Assembly (NCBI GenBank): GCA_035578905.1
Contig: JAQJVL010002650.1
Span: 23,917-87,916 of the forward strand
DNA: 64,000 nucleotides
From: Stictocephala bisonia
Lineage: Eukaryota; Arthropoda; Insecta; Hemiptera; Membracidae
Direction: 5' to 3'
In this document: positions 24,343 through 37,439 of the stretch, in pieces
Numbering within the stretch: position 1 is the stretch's first letter
Layout of the letters: every line of letters begins with the position of its first letter
The notes under the pieces: generated by a model
Told to the model about the DNA's origin: nothing
Databases searched by the model: none
Seen by the model: only the letters and a program-made list of their open reading frames with translations
Program-made: the position numbers and the translations under genes

Positions 24343-27190
24343 CTAGAAAACATGGTCAAAGAACTCTGATATAGAATATAAAGGTTCATTTACAAGAAAC
24401 ATATATAGCCTAGTCTTAAACAATTTTTCAGGTAACTGGGTCATATCTAATGGCAGTTTGTTGTACAATTGTATACCTAACAGTTCATAGTTCTTTTGAG
24501 ACATGGTCAATCTTTGAAAAGGTATATTTATTTTGTTGCTGTTTCTAGTATCATGTGAATGTACCTCTTTTCTTAGGTTATGGGTGTGTAAATTGTGTTT
24601 TGTGTACAGTAAGACATGGTTAGATGTATAAGTTAATTACGGTTAGACATTGAAGTTCAATAAATAAAATAAGGGTTTGCAGTGTTCCAAAATGTGTGAG
24701 TCTGTAATAATTCTAATAGCCTTTTTTTTTTTTTGTAGAACCAGTATTTCCTGAATGTGTGAACTATTACCCCAGAGCAGAATTCCATAAGCAATAATAC
24801 TCTGAAAAAAGGCAAAATAGGCAGATCTAACATAATTATGTGGCATGTAGCTTTTCAGACTTCTCAACAAAAAAATTACTCTAGAAATTTTACCAGAAAT
24901 ATATCTTATGTGTAGTTCCCATGATAACTTGTTGTCAATATGTACACCTAACAATTTAGCACTAGATAAATCACCTTGACAATCATGATCTCTTAAACTA
25001 AAGTACATTTGCTGTGTTTTGCTTTCATTTAACAAAAAGCCATTTGCTCTAAACCAGACAGATGCCTGCTGCAAAGTGCTTTCTGTTAGATTCTTAAGAT
25101 TGTTGAAATCATTGCTACTGTGGAAAAACGTTGTATCGTCAGCATACAATATTGAATGACAATTTAGAAAATATGGAAGATCATTTATCATCATAGTGAA
25201 AAGTAAAGGCCCGAGCACGGAACCCTGTGGAACACCTTGTTAGACATCTAAGATACCTGACCTTTCATCACCTATACACACTATTTGTTTTCGATTTTCA
25301 ATAAATGATTTAAATATTTTAACACTAGAATCACAGATACCATAATGACTTAATTTCTCTAGAAGAATAGAATGGTGCACACAATCGAAGGCCTTGCTGA
25401 GGTCACAGAAGGTGGCCTGAGCAAATCCCTTTCCCTCAAATGTTTTCATTACTTCCCTTACTAGTGAATCCAAGGCATCAACTGTTGACCTTCCCTTTCT
25501 AAAACCAAACTGTTGCTGACAGATTAAATCATTTTGGTCCAGATAATTACATACTTGAGAATATAATACAGTTTCTAAAATTTTTGAAAAAACTGGTGTC
25601 AATGATATAGGCCGATAGCTGGCTGGAGAGTTTCTGTCCCCATTCTTGTATATAGGTACAACCCTGGATACTTTTAACTTATTTGGAAAAACACTTTCAT
25701 TTATACACTTATTTAAACAATACGTCAGAGGTTCAACTATACTATCAATAGTTTTTTTGATTAAATTACATGACAAGTCATATACTCGTACATCTACACT
25801 ATTTGAGCAAATAAGCCTTTTAACAATACTTAAAACTACATCCACAGTGACCTCTTCAAAAACAAAATTATTGACAGAGAGTTCAACAGACCTACATAAC
25901 AAATCCAAGCTGCTCACAGTTGGTTTGGCAATATTGCTTGAAATCTCCTCAACAGATTTTACACAAAAATGTTAAAGTCATTGGGAGATACTCCGACAGC
26001 ATCTTTTTTACCATTTTTATTTACAGATTTAATAACTTTCCAGGCTTTTTTACATTTATTCTTTGAAGATTTTATAGAATTAAGATTAAACTGTTTCTTT
26101 GCATTACTAACCGCGGCTTGATACTCTTTTCTAATTCTAAGGTAACTTAACCTACTGCTATCACTATTAAATTTTCTATAATCTTTAAGATGGTGCATCA
26201 CTCTTTCTTTCATCTCAGTTAACAACGGTGTATACCATCCCTTTGTTCCTTTAGACTTATTACACCCAGGTTTCCCCACAAGTACCTTACAACACTTTTT
26301 TAGGATATGCAATTCAAACATATACAATAATATCTGGAAAAATCAGTCAAAAGTGGCACTGGCACCACATTGTTCAGTTTTAAGTAAAAATCCATCCAAT
26401 TAAAATTGCTAAGAGCTAAGTTAAAATTTTGCAGTTTGTCCATACTAAATGGCCTTGAGTAATGTAATACACTTTCCCTTGTATCACAATTATACAATTT
26501 ACAACCTATTCTTGAGCTTCTGAACTCAACAAATAATAAATCATGATCTGAGAAGGGGTAAGTTAATACATCAGAGAACAAACATGATCTATCCACATTT
26601 GTAAAGACATTGTCAAGGCAAGCATTTCTCCTAGTTGCCTTAAAGTTAGCACATGAGAAGTTATATTGTCTTAGAAGGTTGATAAGATTATTTGAACCAC
26701 TGCTAACTTGAGTAACATCAAAATGAGAATTGATGTCACCACCTATGAAAATTCTAAATTCTTTCCATGTGGGCCTACTAAAGAAGGACAGAATATCTTC
26801 CATTTTTTCAAGGAAAGTGTCAGGATTACCAGCAGGTGATCTATACAGTGACACTACCGCTAATTGGAGACTTTTGAAAAACAGGCCTGTGACTTCAAAG
26901 TCCAGTTCGCTGCACAAAAAATCAAGATCTAATTTACAACAATAGTCAATTAAGTTATCTTTAACATATATAGAGACTCCGCCATGTACACTTTGTTCTC
27001 TACAAAAGCTGTTAACTAAAATAAAATCATATAGTTTTTAAAAAGCTACTTCGATTTTCTTACACCAATGTTCACTGAGGCAGATAACGTCAAATTTATA
27101 TTCCTTTGCAAATTTATTAACCAAATCATTTTTACTACCTAGTCCCTGAACATTAAGATAGCCTACCTTAAAAGAATCATGCGATGAACA
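24343..27190 (-). pseudogene. LINE ORF2: endonuclease and reverse transcriptase
   Basis: APE-type endonuclease motifs: LNVQGLGSK, LSEHW, GVSIYVK, YRSPAG, GGDINSH and SDHDLLFVEF (catalytic D and H). The RT follows with VPIYKNGD, SYRPISL, QQFGFRKGRST, FCDLSKAFDCVHHSIL, QGVPQGS, ILYADDTTF (catalytic YADD), LLNESKTQ and KLLGVHIDNKLSW. The C-terminal part reads HSHDTRNSN and LYNKLP and ends at a TAG at 24343-24345. Disabling changes: TAA at 27038-27040, frameshifts near 26325 and 25965, and TAA at 25240-25242 immediately before QGVPQGS. The polypeptide would nick DNA and copy its own RNA. Confidence 0.88.
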
Positions 27191-27310
27191 TGAATTTTTA
27201 GAATTGTTAGAATTAGGCCCAGGCCTACTTACACCTTTTACACTTATTTGCGCTTAAGCTACTTATAACAAATTCAGAGCTGTTAGATTTAGGGACTGGT
27301 AGGCCTACTC

Positions 27311-28473
27311 TTAGTTTTTTGGGGTCCTATTCTTTCTCAGCACATCACAAATAATTTTCTTAATTAGATTAGAAGCTACTTTTTTCCCTGTAATATTTAA
27401 GTGCTGACCATGCCTTGTATGGAAAAACCTACTACAAGTGCCCGTTTTCACTAGGTTAACATTCAGAAAAGACTTACAAATATCTTTGTATGCAATGTTT
27501 GCTGCTTCCACTTCCTTATTAACACAAGAGAACTCTTGCAAGTCGTGTCTGTGGGGAAGATCGAAGACAATCACATTTGTGTGAGTGAGTCCATCGAGGG
27601 TTTTCTGAAGGGTGTCCGTTGCATTTGCTGTCTCGTTCTTGCTGACATCGTTGGAGCCACCAATCAATACTACAAAATCTTTGTCCGTCAGGTGTTTACA
27701 ATCTTCAGCATCAGGAACCAGGCTAGCAAAGTTCGAGCTAGGTTTCACAGTGCCATCAATACTGTTGGTATTTTCTAGGTTGGTCTTATGCAGTATGGCT
27801 GAAAGCCCTCGGCATAGCTGTCAGAGAAAATTTTGATTTTCCTAGTTGTTTTTCGTGGCCTTGGCCTATGTCTAGTTGGGTTAGTGAGTGGGTTTGGGCC
27901 AAAATATTCTTCATTTTCGGGATTTATTTCCTTATCTTCAAGCAATTGATACTTGTTTCTTAGATTTAGACTAAAGTGACCATTGAGTGTTTTTGTCTCG
28001 CCGGTGGGCCTACACGTACCTTTCCTGCGGTAGGTAACTGACTCCCATCTTCTGGTGTTGACTGCAGGACTCTCAGGAGTAATCACATTTTGAACTCTAC
28101 AACCTCTAGCTCCATCATTTTGACTCACAACTTGTTTCAGTTTGTTATTTTCAGATTTTAGAAAGTCTATGTCATGTTGTAACACTTTAATGACCTCCAA
28201 AAGTGAAGCGTCGTTCTCGTTATGTTCTTCCAGTGGACTAGAGTCGTCTGTAACAGGTAGGGCTTCCTCACAGCTTGGACACTTCCAAATACAATTCTCA
28301 TCTGGTGGGTTATCTTCGTGAACTTCAGCACATCTAAAATGATTCCACTTGTCACACTGATCACAAAGGATACCGTTTTTAACAATCTTATTGCACTTTT
28401 TGCACTTAATATCGTAAATAAGGCGCGATTTTACCGGAGCTGAAATAGACGCGTCACTACTACTCGCCGCCAT
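27311..28473 (-). pseudogene. LINE ORF1: PHD finger and SGNH esterase
   Basis: Starts ATG at 28473. Residues ~24-70 form a C4HC3 PHD-type finger (CKKCN, CDQCDKWNHFRC, WKCPSC). A short coiled-coil-like stretch follows (LLEVIKVLQHDIDFLKSENN). Then comes a basic linker, and an SGNH hydrolase domain with block I FSDSYAEG (usually GDS), a glycine/asparagine block VVLIGGSNDVS and block V-like TRHGQHLN. A one-base frameshift near 27775 splits the frame (232 codons, then 145). ORF1 proteins of this kind bind RNA/DNA in the retrotransposition particle; the esterase role is not settled. Confidence 0.85.
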
Positions 28474-28490
28474 CTTGGATAATCATCAAT

Positions 28491-28705
28491 ATTATTATTA
28501 ATTATCAATACTTGGATATGAGTAGACAGCGGCCAGCATGACGGTAAACAAGGTGGATACTTGCAGACTGCTGCTGCCGTCGAACCACCATCGGTCGGCA
28601 GTCGGCGTATAAAGCAAAGACGAACCGGGAACCGCCCTCGATACTAAAGACTTCTGTCTTCGCGACTATCGTTCATTATTACGATGATGTGTATATATAC
28701 ATCTG
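28491..28705. other. Spacer between LINE and hAT end
   Basis: Moderately GC-rich stretch (28540-28660) that may include LINE 5' UTR. Nothing else recognised. Confidence 0.4.
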
Positions 28706-29690
28706 CAGGGGCCGGCCTGAGGCGAAAATTGCAAGCGTGCAAGACTTTTTATGCCTTTACGGGGGGGGGGGGGGGGAGGGATCCGGAATATTTTTGAAAT
28801 ATAAGGTCTAAAAACATAGTCTTTGTGGACTTTTGCACCTTATAGAACATTACATTTATGTCTCTAAATATAATTTATTATTGATTTACTTGATAGGTTT
28901 AATGCTCTTTCTTCTACCTTAAACCACTATTATGTTAAATAAACTTATGAAAGCTTCTGGGTCACGTTATAATTATTTTTACACTTATATTTTAAGTACT
29001 CTCAGAATAAATATCTAATGCGGGAATCACCGTCCGCCAGACCTAAGGTTAATTTCCATATCTAATGGATAAAAGAAAATAAAACAACAGAACATAGTGA
29101 ACCAATAATTACAGTTTAATAATGATGCAAACATAACAACAGTTTATTAACTATTAAGATAGCTACATAGTCTCTTTTATCATACATTCATACAAGGGCT
29201 TTTCTTGCTTTCATTTCGGATAGTGAATTAACTACATCGAAATAATCAATTGACTGAGACAACTCGTTTTCAATTGGTGTAATTGAATGGCTGCTAAATC
29301 TTTCTTGAGACAGTGTTGACTTGAGGTGTAAGCTTGTCCACTTCAGCTTTGAAAAGCTTCGTTCAGCGGAGGCAACCGACATGAGCAATTTAGTTACGAT
29401 CCGTGTTGCTATCCACAGGTTGACATAGGCATCTGTGCTTTCGGTCAATAACAAAAAGTTTAGGACATCCACTGGGAACTTTTGACCTAAAAATAATAAA
29501 ATTATATTACAAAACTCTTCAACCGTAATTTTTAGAGAAGGTATCATCAAAAAGAATAGTTAGGAGTAAAACAACTAAAAAAGTACAGTCGCCATAAATT
29601 AATTATGTAATAAAATTTTAAGTTTACTGCATTTATCTGATACAAAATAAGGTAAGATAGGGTGAGGTAAGAAGTGGAATTTAAATTTTT
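28706..29690 (-). mobile_element. hAT transposon, 3' portion
   Basis: A hAT-style terminus CAGGGGCCGGCC begins at 28706. An internal G run follows at 28759-28776. The transposase C-terminus (29188-29550, minus) points toward this end. The 5' half would lie to the right, where the sequence becomes unreadable (29.7-36 kb), so size and second terminus cannot be determined. Confidence 0.65.
29188..29550 (-). pseudogene. hAT transposase C-terminal dimerisation region
   Basis: A 120-codon frame containing SVASAERSFSKLKWTSLHLK and STLSQERFSSHSITPIEN. This is the conserved hAT C-terminal dimerisation motif (ASAERSFS.LK.IK...RSTM.QERL..L.L...E). It belongs to the family also found as zinc-finger MYM-type 1-like genes. 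The upstream DDE/RNase H core is not visible, so it is partial. It ends at a natural-looking stop just inside the element terminus. Confidence 0.75.
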
Positions 29691-30363
29691 TTATAAATTC
29701 AAGTTTAAAATTTTTATTTTTTTTAAAAAAAAAACACACTAAATCTTTAAATTTAAAAAAATTTTTTAAATTTCTAATTTAATATAGTAGTAAAAAATTA
29801 AATTTTTTAAAAACCCACCTTTTTTTCTTCACCCCGTTAAAATTTAAAAGGAAAAAAGCTTGTGGGGAAAAAAAACCAAAACAAAGGGTCAACTAAAACA
29901 AAACAAGAGGGTTTAACCCCAAAAGTAAGGCGGGAAAAACTGCCCCCCTTTTTTGGGTAGGGGGAAAAAAATTGGGGGGGGGGAGGGGCTGATTACTGAT
30001 TGGTTAAAACTTGAAAATGTTTTCAATTTAATTTAATTAATATTTTTGGGGGAAAAATTTAATTTTTTTAAAATTTTTTCCCCCAAAAAATTTTTTTTTT
30101 TACCAAAAATTTTTTCTTTTTTTCCCAAAATTTTTTCCCCAATTTTACCCCCCCCTTTTTTTGTTCCCTGTTACGTTACATTTTTGGGGTGAAATTTTTT
30201 ATAGTTATTGTAAAAAAATCCTAAGTTTTAAAATAATTATTAACGTCAGTTTATTTTTGGAAAAACTTAAAAAGGATTTAAAAAAATTTAAAGTAAAATT
30301 TTATTTTGTTTGAAACTTTTAAAATTTTTTTAATTTAAATTTTTAAAATTATTTTGGTTTTAA

Positions 30364-30397
<34 letters not shown>

Positions 30398-32922
30398 TCT
30401 ATTTTGGGGGTTTAAAACCTTTTTTTAGGGGATCATAGGCTCTGGGGGGGGGCCTTTTTGCTACTGCCAAAAATTTTTCCAAAACTTTAAAAGGGAAAAA
30501 AAACTTTTTTTCTTTTTAAAAATTATGTTTTTTAAAATTTTTTTTTAATTTTAATTTTTTTTTAAAGGGGTTTTTTAGCATTTTTTAAACCCCCTGTATT
30601 CAGAAATTAAATTTCATTTATTGAAAATTTATCCATTTTCAGGAAAAAATTTTTAAAAAAATGAAAAAAAGTTTATTTATTAAAAACAAAAAAGGTTTTG
30701 ATTTTCGGCTGAAATAAATTTTTTTTTCAGTTTTCTTAGAGGAAAAAATTAATTTTTATTTTAGGTGGGGAAATTTTTTTTCCAAAGGAAAAGGATTGCA
30801 GTTAGAAAAACCAAAAATTTTTTTAATTAAAATTTTTTTTGGTCAAAAATAAACTTTTTTGGTTTTTTTGGGTTTGGTAAGAAGCCTCGTTAATTCCTTC
30901 TTTTAACCCCCCATTTAATTTATTCTGTTATAGGGGTTTTAAAGACAAAAGAATTTTTACAAGGGTTTTTTTTGGGGGGCCACAGGGTTAAAAAATTTGT
31001 AATTTGCCGAAAATTGCCCCGCATTTAAAAAAAAAAAACCCCCCCCCTTTACTTTTTTATTTTTTTAAAGGGTTTATTTTTTTTTTTACGGTTTTTATTT
31101 TTTTTTAAAAAAAAATTTTAGGCTTAAATTTTTTTTTTTTTTTTTTAAAAATTTTTTAAGGGTTAAAAATTTAAAAAATGAACTTCCCTTTTGTCCAAAA
31201 ATTTTTTGAAAGGGAATTTTTTATTAATGGGCTCCTTTTTTTTAAAAAAATTTTTTGGGGGGTTAAAAAATTTCCTTTTGGGGTTTTTACAGCAAAAAAA
31301 CGCTGTAATAATTGTTTTTTTTAAAAAGCCCTTTTTCCTTTAAAAGGGATTTCTCACTGTTTAATTTTTGAAATTTTTTTCCCAAAAAGTTGTTTTAAAT
31401 TTTGGGAGAAAAAAAAAAAAAAAAAATTCAGTTTGAAAAAAAAAAAAAAATTTTTCCCCCTTTTTTTGGGGGAAGGATTTTTCAGTGATCATTTTTTATT
31501 TTGGTTTAAAAATTTTTTTAATTTTTTTAAAAAAAAAATAAAACCCCAAAAAAACCAAAACATTTCGGTTTTTTTAAAATTTAAAAAGGGATTTCCAAAT
31601 TTTTTACATTTAAGGAAAAAAGGAATTTAAAAAAAAACAAAAATTTGGGCTTAAAAGGCAAATTTTGCATATGTTTGCCATTGGGGAGGAGAAAAAATTT
31701 CATTTTGAAACCTTTTTCAAAAAATTAAAAAAAAAAAAAAAGGGAAAAAAATATTTGGACAAAAATTTTTAGAATTTTTTGAATTTTAAACCTTTTTAAA
31801 AAATTCTTTAGAAATATTTTCTGCAAAAAGGAAAAAAAAATTTTATTTTTTTAAAACGATTAAATTTTAAATTTTAAATTATTTTCGTTTTCCCCCAAAT
31901 TTACATTTTTAAAGTGTTTTTTTTCAGGGAAATTTTTTTAAAAAAGTGTTTTTTCAGTTTTTCTTTAAAAAATTTAAAAATTTTTTTTTTTTTTTTAAAA
32001 ATTTTTAAATTTTTTTGGCAAATAGTAAAAAAAATTCAAAATTTTATTTTAAATAAAGGGAATGAGAAGTTTCCCATTTAAAATTTTTTGTGCCAATCGG
32101 TTAAATTTTATTTTTTTAAAAATTTTTACAATAAGTTGGGGTTTTTTAATTTAGCGGGATTAAAGTTTAAAAATTTTTGGAAGGAGGATTTTTTTATTAT
32201 TTTAATTTTTTAAAAAGGAAAAAATTATACTGGAAGAATTTTACTTGGGCCAAAAAAGGTTTTCAGTATTCTTGTTATTTTTAAAAAAAATAATTTTTAA
32301 AAAGGTTTTTTGTGGTTTAAAAATTTATTGTTTTTCCCCAAAATTTTTAGATTAGGCTTGTTTAAAGGGGTTTTCCATTTTAAAATTCTTTATTTTAAAA
32401 AATTTTTAAAAAACCTTTTGAAAAAGTTGAAATCCAAAAAGGGGTTATTTTGGGGGTTCCCAACATGTTGGTAATTTGGGTTTTTCCTTTCACTCGGGGA
32501 AAAAATTTTTTTTTTAAAAATGTTTTTTGGGGTTTTTTTATTTTTTTTTTTTTTTTTAACTTTTTTTTAAAGTTTTTATTTTTTTTTAAATTTTAATTTA
32601 ATTTTTTTTTTTTTTCATTTTCCCAAAAATTTTTTAAGAAAAGGAAAAAAAAAAAAAAATTTTTCAAGGAAAAAAAACTTTTTAAAGGGGGTAAATTTTT
32701 AAATGGAAAAAAAAGGAAATTGGTAATAAAAAATTTTTTTAAAAAAACACAAATTTTACTTCTATTTTCCTTTTTTTATTCAAAACCCAAAAATTCTTTT
32801 TTTAATTTGGAAAGGGGTTCCCTCCCGTTCAAAAAGGTTTGGTAATCCCTAGGAAATTTTTGGCTGCAAAAAAGTTTTTTTTTTGAGATAGGGAAAAAAA
32901 CCCCCCCAAAAAACAATTTTTG

Positions 32923-32963
<41 letters not shown>

Positions 32964-35900
32964 AAACAAAAAATTTATAAAATGGAAATTTTTCTTAAAA
33001 TATGTAAAAACCCCCCAAAATTTGGTTTTTTAAAAAAATTTGTTATGGGGGGAAAAAAGCTTTCCCCCCTCTAACAAACAATTATTGAAAAAATTTTTTG
33101 GCCAAAAAAATTTTTTTTTTCAATATTTAAAAGGTTTTTTAATTAAAAAATTTTTTTTTAACAAAAAAAACCCAAAAAATTTACGTTTTTCAAATTTTTT
33201 TTTATTGGGCAAATTTTTTGTAATTTTAAAATTTTTTTTTTATTGATTTTATTTATTTAAAATTTTTAAAATAATTGGGATTTTGTTTGTTTATCCCCCG
33301 GGGGAATTTTTTTGAAAAAAAAAACTTTTGTTTTATCGTAGTTAAAAATTTTTAAAATTATTTTTAAAAATTTTTTTTTTAAAAATTTTTTCACAGGCAC
33401 TAATAAAAATTTTATTTTCCCAACTGGATTTATTTTTTAAAAGACAAAAACTTTAAAATCCTGCCTTTCCCCCAACCCAAAAAATTTTTTCCCTTAAATT
33501 TTTTTGTTTTTTGATTTGCCCAAAAATTTGGGTTTTTTTTGGGAAAATTTTTTTTTGGAAATTAAAGTTTTAAAGAACAATGTTCCTTTTTTTTTTAATA
33601 TTTTCCCGTTTATTTATTGGGGAAATAAAGGGAAATAAAAAAATTTTTTAATTTTAAAATTTAAAAAAAAAATTTTTAAATAAAAGGGGAAAAAATTTAA
33701 ATTTTAAAAAAATTTTTTTGGGGGGAAAAAATTTAATTTAAAAAAACAAACAATTTTTCCCGGTTTTTAATTTAAAAAAAATTAAGGGCCATTCAGAAAA
33801 ATAAAATTTGAATGAGAAAAACCCCTTTTTAATCAAACTAAAAAACCGTTTTAACGACCCCCAAAATTTAATTAAAAGTTTAAATACATTTTAAATAAAA
33901 AAATTTATTTATAAAAAAAAAATTAAAAATTTTCCCCAAAAATTTACCCCTTTTTTTTTTAAATCCAAGCGTTTTTTGGGCATTGTTTTTTTTTTTGGGG
34001 GGAAAATTTTTTTTTTTTTTGGGGGAAAAATTTTATTCAACAAATCAATTTTTTTTTGAAATTTTTTGGCAACCTTTTTTTTTAATACCCAAAATTTTTA
34101 TTTTTTAAACAAATTCCAGTTTTAAATTATTTTTTTTTAAAAAAAATTCTCATTTTTTGTTTATGGTTTCGGGGGGTTTTTTAAAAAATTTTAGCTTTCG
34201 GCTTTGAAAAAGTAAACTCTTCTTTCTAAAAAATAAAAATTTCAGGCATAAACCTTCTTAAAAAATTTTGGAATTTGGAAATTTAAAGGGGCAAAGCCCA
34301 AAAAAATTTTTTGGGGAGTTTTTTTTGAATTAGGTTTTTTTCACGCCCCGGGACAAAAGTTTTTCATTCCCAAAAAAAAAAAGGTTTTTTCCGGAAAAGG
34401 GGGAAATTTTTCCCCGTTCAAAAGGGAATTTTTTTTTGCCCCGCAAGGGTTTGTTTTTTGCTAAAAGTGGGGCTTTTTTTTGGGGGGGAAGCTTTTCCCC
34501 CAAATTGACGCCCTTTTCAGTCAAGTTTTTTTAACCCTTTTTTTTTTTTTTTTGAAAAACTAAAAACCCCAAAAATTTGATCTTATGTCCCAAATTTTGG
34601 GGGGAGTTTTGGGTTTTTTTTTTTTGCCCTTTCCTTTTTTTCAAAAAGGGCCAGTTTTTTTCTTAACAATTGGTTTTTAAAACAGGGGGAACCCTTAAAT
34701 TTTTTGATTTCCTCCTGGAAATTTTTACAAATTTTTTTAAAATTTCAGTTTTTTTTGGGCCCAAATTTAGTTATTAAAAATTTTTAAAGGGAACCAAACC
34801 CCAAAAAAAAGGGTAAAATTTACAAAAACAAACCTTAAAAAATTTTTCAACAAAAATTTTTTTCCGCTTTTTTAGGTTTTTTTTATTTTTAAAAATGATT
34901 AGGTGTGTTCCCGAAAAAAAAGTGAAAATTTCCTTTTTTAATTTTGACGGTTTAGCTCATTTCAAAAATTTTTCCCTTTTGAAGAATTTTTTGTTGATTT
35001 GGTTTTTTTTTAAGTTTAATTTTTTTATTTCTTATAATGGGAAAAACGTTTTTGGCTCAATTTAAACAATTTTTGTAAAATTTTCTTTTTTATTTTTTCC
35101 CACTTTAATTTTTTCAAAAATAATAAAATGGGTTTTAAAAAAAAATTTTTTATCTTTTTAATAATAAAAAACTAATTTTAAAAAAGTTTTTTTGAACTTT
35201 TTTCATTTTTAATGTTTTTAAATTGGGTTTTTTTTACCCGGAAATAAATTTTTTTTAAAAAAATTGAAATGTTTTTTGAGGATTTTTTTCAAATTTTACA
35301 TTTTTTAACTTTTAATTTTTGTAATTGGGAAAATTAAATTTTTTTTAAAAAAAAGGGTTAAATAGTTTTTTAGGGGGGATTTTTCCCAAAAACTCTTTTT
35401 TTTCAAAAAAAGAAAAAAAAAAATATTTTTTATCTTAATTTAAAAAAAAAAACAATTTTTTAAAATTTTGTTTTGTTAAATTTTTTTCATTTCAATTTTT
35501 TTTAGTTAACCGAATGTTATTGTGTTTCGAAAAATTTTTTTTGCCTTAAACAAATTTTTTCTTCCTCCTTTTTAATAATTATTATTTTTTTAACTACAAA
35601 AATTTTTTTTATTTTTTTTATAAAAAAAAAAATTACCTCCCACCTAAAATTTTAATTTTAATGCTTCCTTTCCAAAATTTTTTCCTTTTTTCAAAAAATT
35701 ATGGGGATAACCTTATTTCATAAAAAAAATTTTTTTTAAAAAAAAAAAATATTTTAAAAAAATTTAAAAATTTAAAATTTCAAATTTTTTGGGGGGGTGT
35801 TTAATTTTCGAAAATTTTTTTGGGTTTTTAAAAAATTTTTTCCCCGGGAAAAATTTTTTTCTGTGTTGGGAAAAAAAAATAAACTTTTTTTTGGCCCTGA

Positions 35901-35995
35901 AAAAAATTTTTTTTTTAAAAAAGAATTTCTGCATTTTTCAAAAATGAGGGTTTGGTTTTTAAAAAGGTCTGGGCCCCTGCGTGTTCCATTTAAAT
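29690..35995. other. Homopolymer-inflated, probably erroneous sequence
   Basis: For ~6.3 kb nearly every base occurs in runs (TTTTTT, AAAAAA, CCCCC, GGGGGG) and mixed dinucleotides are rare. Both borders are abrupt, and normal sequence resumes at about 35.99 kb (CTGCGTGTTCCATTTAAAT). Open frames here read as Lys/Phe/Asn/Gly-rich strings with no motif. This looks like low-quality long-read or gap-fill consensus with inflated homopolymers, not biology. Any genes it once held, such as the rest of the hAT, cannot be annotated. Confidence 0.8.
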
Positions 35996-36589
35996 AAATT
36001 TAAAATCACTGCAGTTACTTACGTATATAAAAGTAGTGTATGGTAGTAACTGTAAATTTCATAAAGATTACAATATGTTTAGTTTTTACAAAGTAATTAG
36101 TTTTTCAACATTTAGAAGCCATGAAACTGTTGTTTCGGGAATTGATAAGAACTTTTCCGAATGTCAAAAAGTTAACATTCAGAAATTTAATAAACTTATA
36201 TAAAACATTTTTGTTAATTAAGAGTTAAAATATAAATTTGGTACACTTAAGGGTTTTTGAGTAATAAGTCTCAAGTTGATGCTCAGAGAAAACTAGTTAA
36301 AATTCCGGTGCTTTTTTGTTCCAACTACGATAAAAATTATTAAACCTTATAATAATACTTACAGATACATATGTCACAATGTACAATTAGTCGAGGAAAA
36401 TAGCGGCGTGGTTGGATATTTCATAGGCATCTTTTTAGTAAAAACCCATTGAATTCGGGTATGCATGATTTCTGCGCCAGTAGTAGATAGCTACTTCAAA
36501 ACCAAAACTTCTTCTTCCTGGCCTTCTTTCAAATAAAATCATATATTTTCATGAAACATACATTAAGTACAGATGATAGTGTCAGACTT

Positions 36590-36624
<35 letters not shown>

Positions 36625-36955
36625 ACAAACATAAACTACCACTAAACATTACTTATTTATTTATTTTTTGTCTTATCAACTTATCACTAAAATTTTATTT
36701 TCTCTTATCACTAAAATATTCATCAATGTTATAATACCTTTTATTCAATAAGAACTTTTATATTTTTATTTTGTATGTCTTTGCATTAACAATTTATTTT
36801 AAATATTTGGCAATCTGTTAAAAGTCTTTTTGCATATATATATTGGGGCGTGCGTATTTTCGTAAAGTTCAAGTTGGTGGCGCTGGTATTGAAAGTAATT
36901 TTTATTCCTAGTGTCGTAATTGTAATTGTGCTGTTGCTTTTGAAAAAAACCCAGT
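35996..36955. other. AT-rich spacer with poly-A run
   Basis: Normal AT-rich sequence with a ~29-bp A run (36593-36622). No gene recognised. Confidence 0.55.
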
Positions 36956-36959
36956 CATT

Positions 36960-37258
36960 TACTATTGTACGTGTGTGGGTGTGCAGATGGGTCAGTACTA
37001 TTGTACGTGTGTGGGTGTGCGGATGGGTCAGTACTATTGTACGTGTGTGGGTGTGCAGATGGGTCAGTACTATTGTACGTGTGTGGGTGGGCGGATGGGT
37101 CAGTACTATTGTACGTGTGTGGATGGGTCAGTACTATTGTACGTGTATGGGTGTGGAAATGGGTCAGTACTATTGTACGTGTATGGGTGAGTGGATGGGT
37201 CAGTACTATTGTACGTGTGTGGGTGGGCGGATGGGTCAGTACTATTGTACGTGTGTTC
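36960..37258. repeat. 36-bp minisatellite, single orientation, ~8 copies
   Basis: Unit GTACGTGTGTGGGTG plus ATGGGTCAGTACTATT, period 36 bp, with one short unit near 37113. It is the same family as the arrays at 4.9 and 53.7 kb, but all copies face one way. Because 36 is divisible by 3 and the unit lacks stops, long spurious open frames appear in several frames of both strands. Confidence 0.92.
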
Positions 37259-37439
37259 ATTGCTATTATATATCTATATAATTTGTAATTTGTAGTAATG
37301 AAAAGTGAGGGCAGACAAGAGTATTTTTAACTTTCTAAAAAGAGGTCTGTAGGTTCTTTTTTTCAGGAATGTCATAATCCTCAACATTTTCTTTTGATTT
37401 AAAAAAATACTATCCAAATGGCAAGAAAATCCCAAAAAT

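Larger units (their letters stand above)
24103..28490 (-). mobile_element. Near full-length CR1-like non-LTR retrotransposon, inactivated
   Basis: A minus-strand element ~4.4 kb long. Order: short 5' region, ORF1 (PHD finger plus SGNH esterase), ORF2 (endonuclease plus reverse transcriptase), short 3' UTR and a tail of tandem TTTA units (24103-24121), as expected for target-primed insertion. A PHD/esterase ORF1 is typical of CR1/L2-group elements. Frameshifts and stops in both ORFs show it is dead, but its domains are still easily read, so it is of moderate age. Target-site duplication was not resolved. Confidence 0.85.

Noticed and set aside
31433..35997. Several Lys/Phe-rich open frames
   Set aside because: They lie in the homopolymer-inflated block and read as run translations with no motif.
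36850..37288. Frames of 70-143 codons rich in Val/Arg/Trp or Thr/His/Pro
   Set aside because: Same 36-bp minisatellite artefact.
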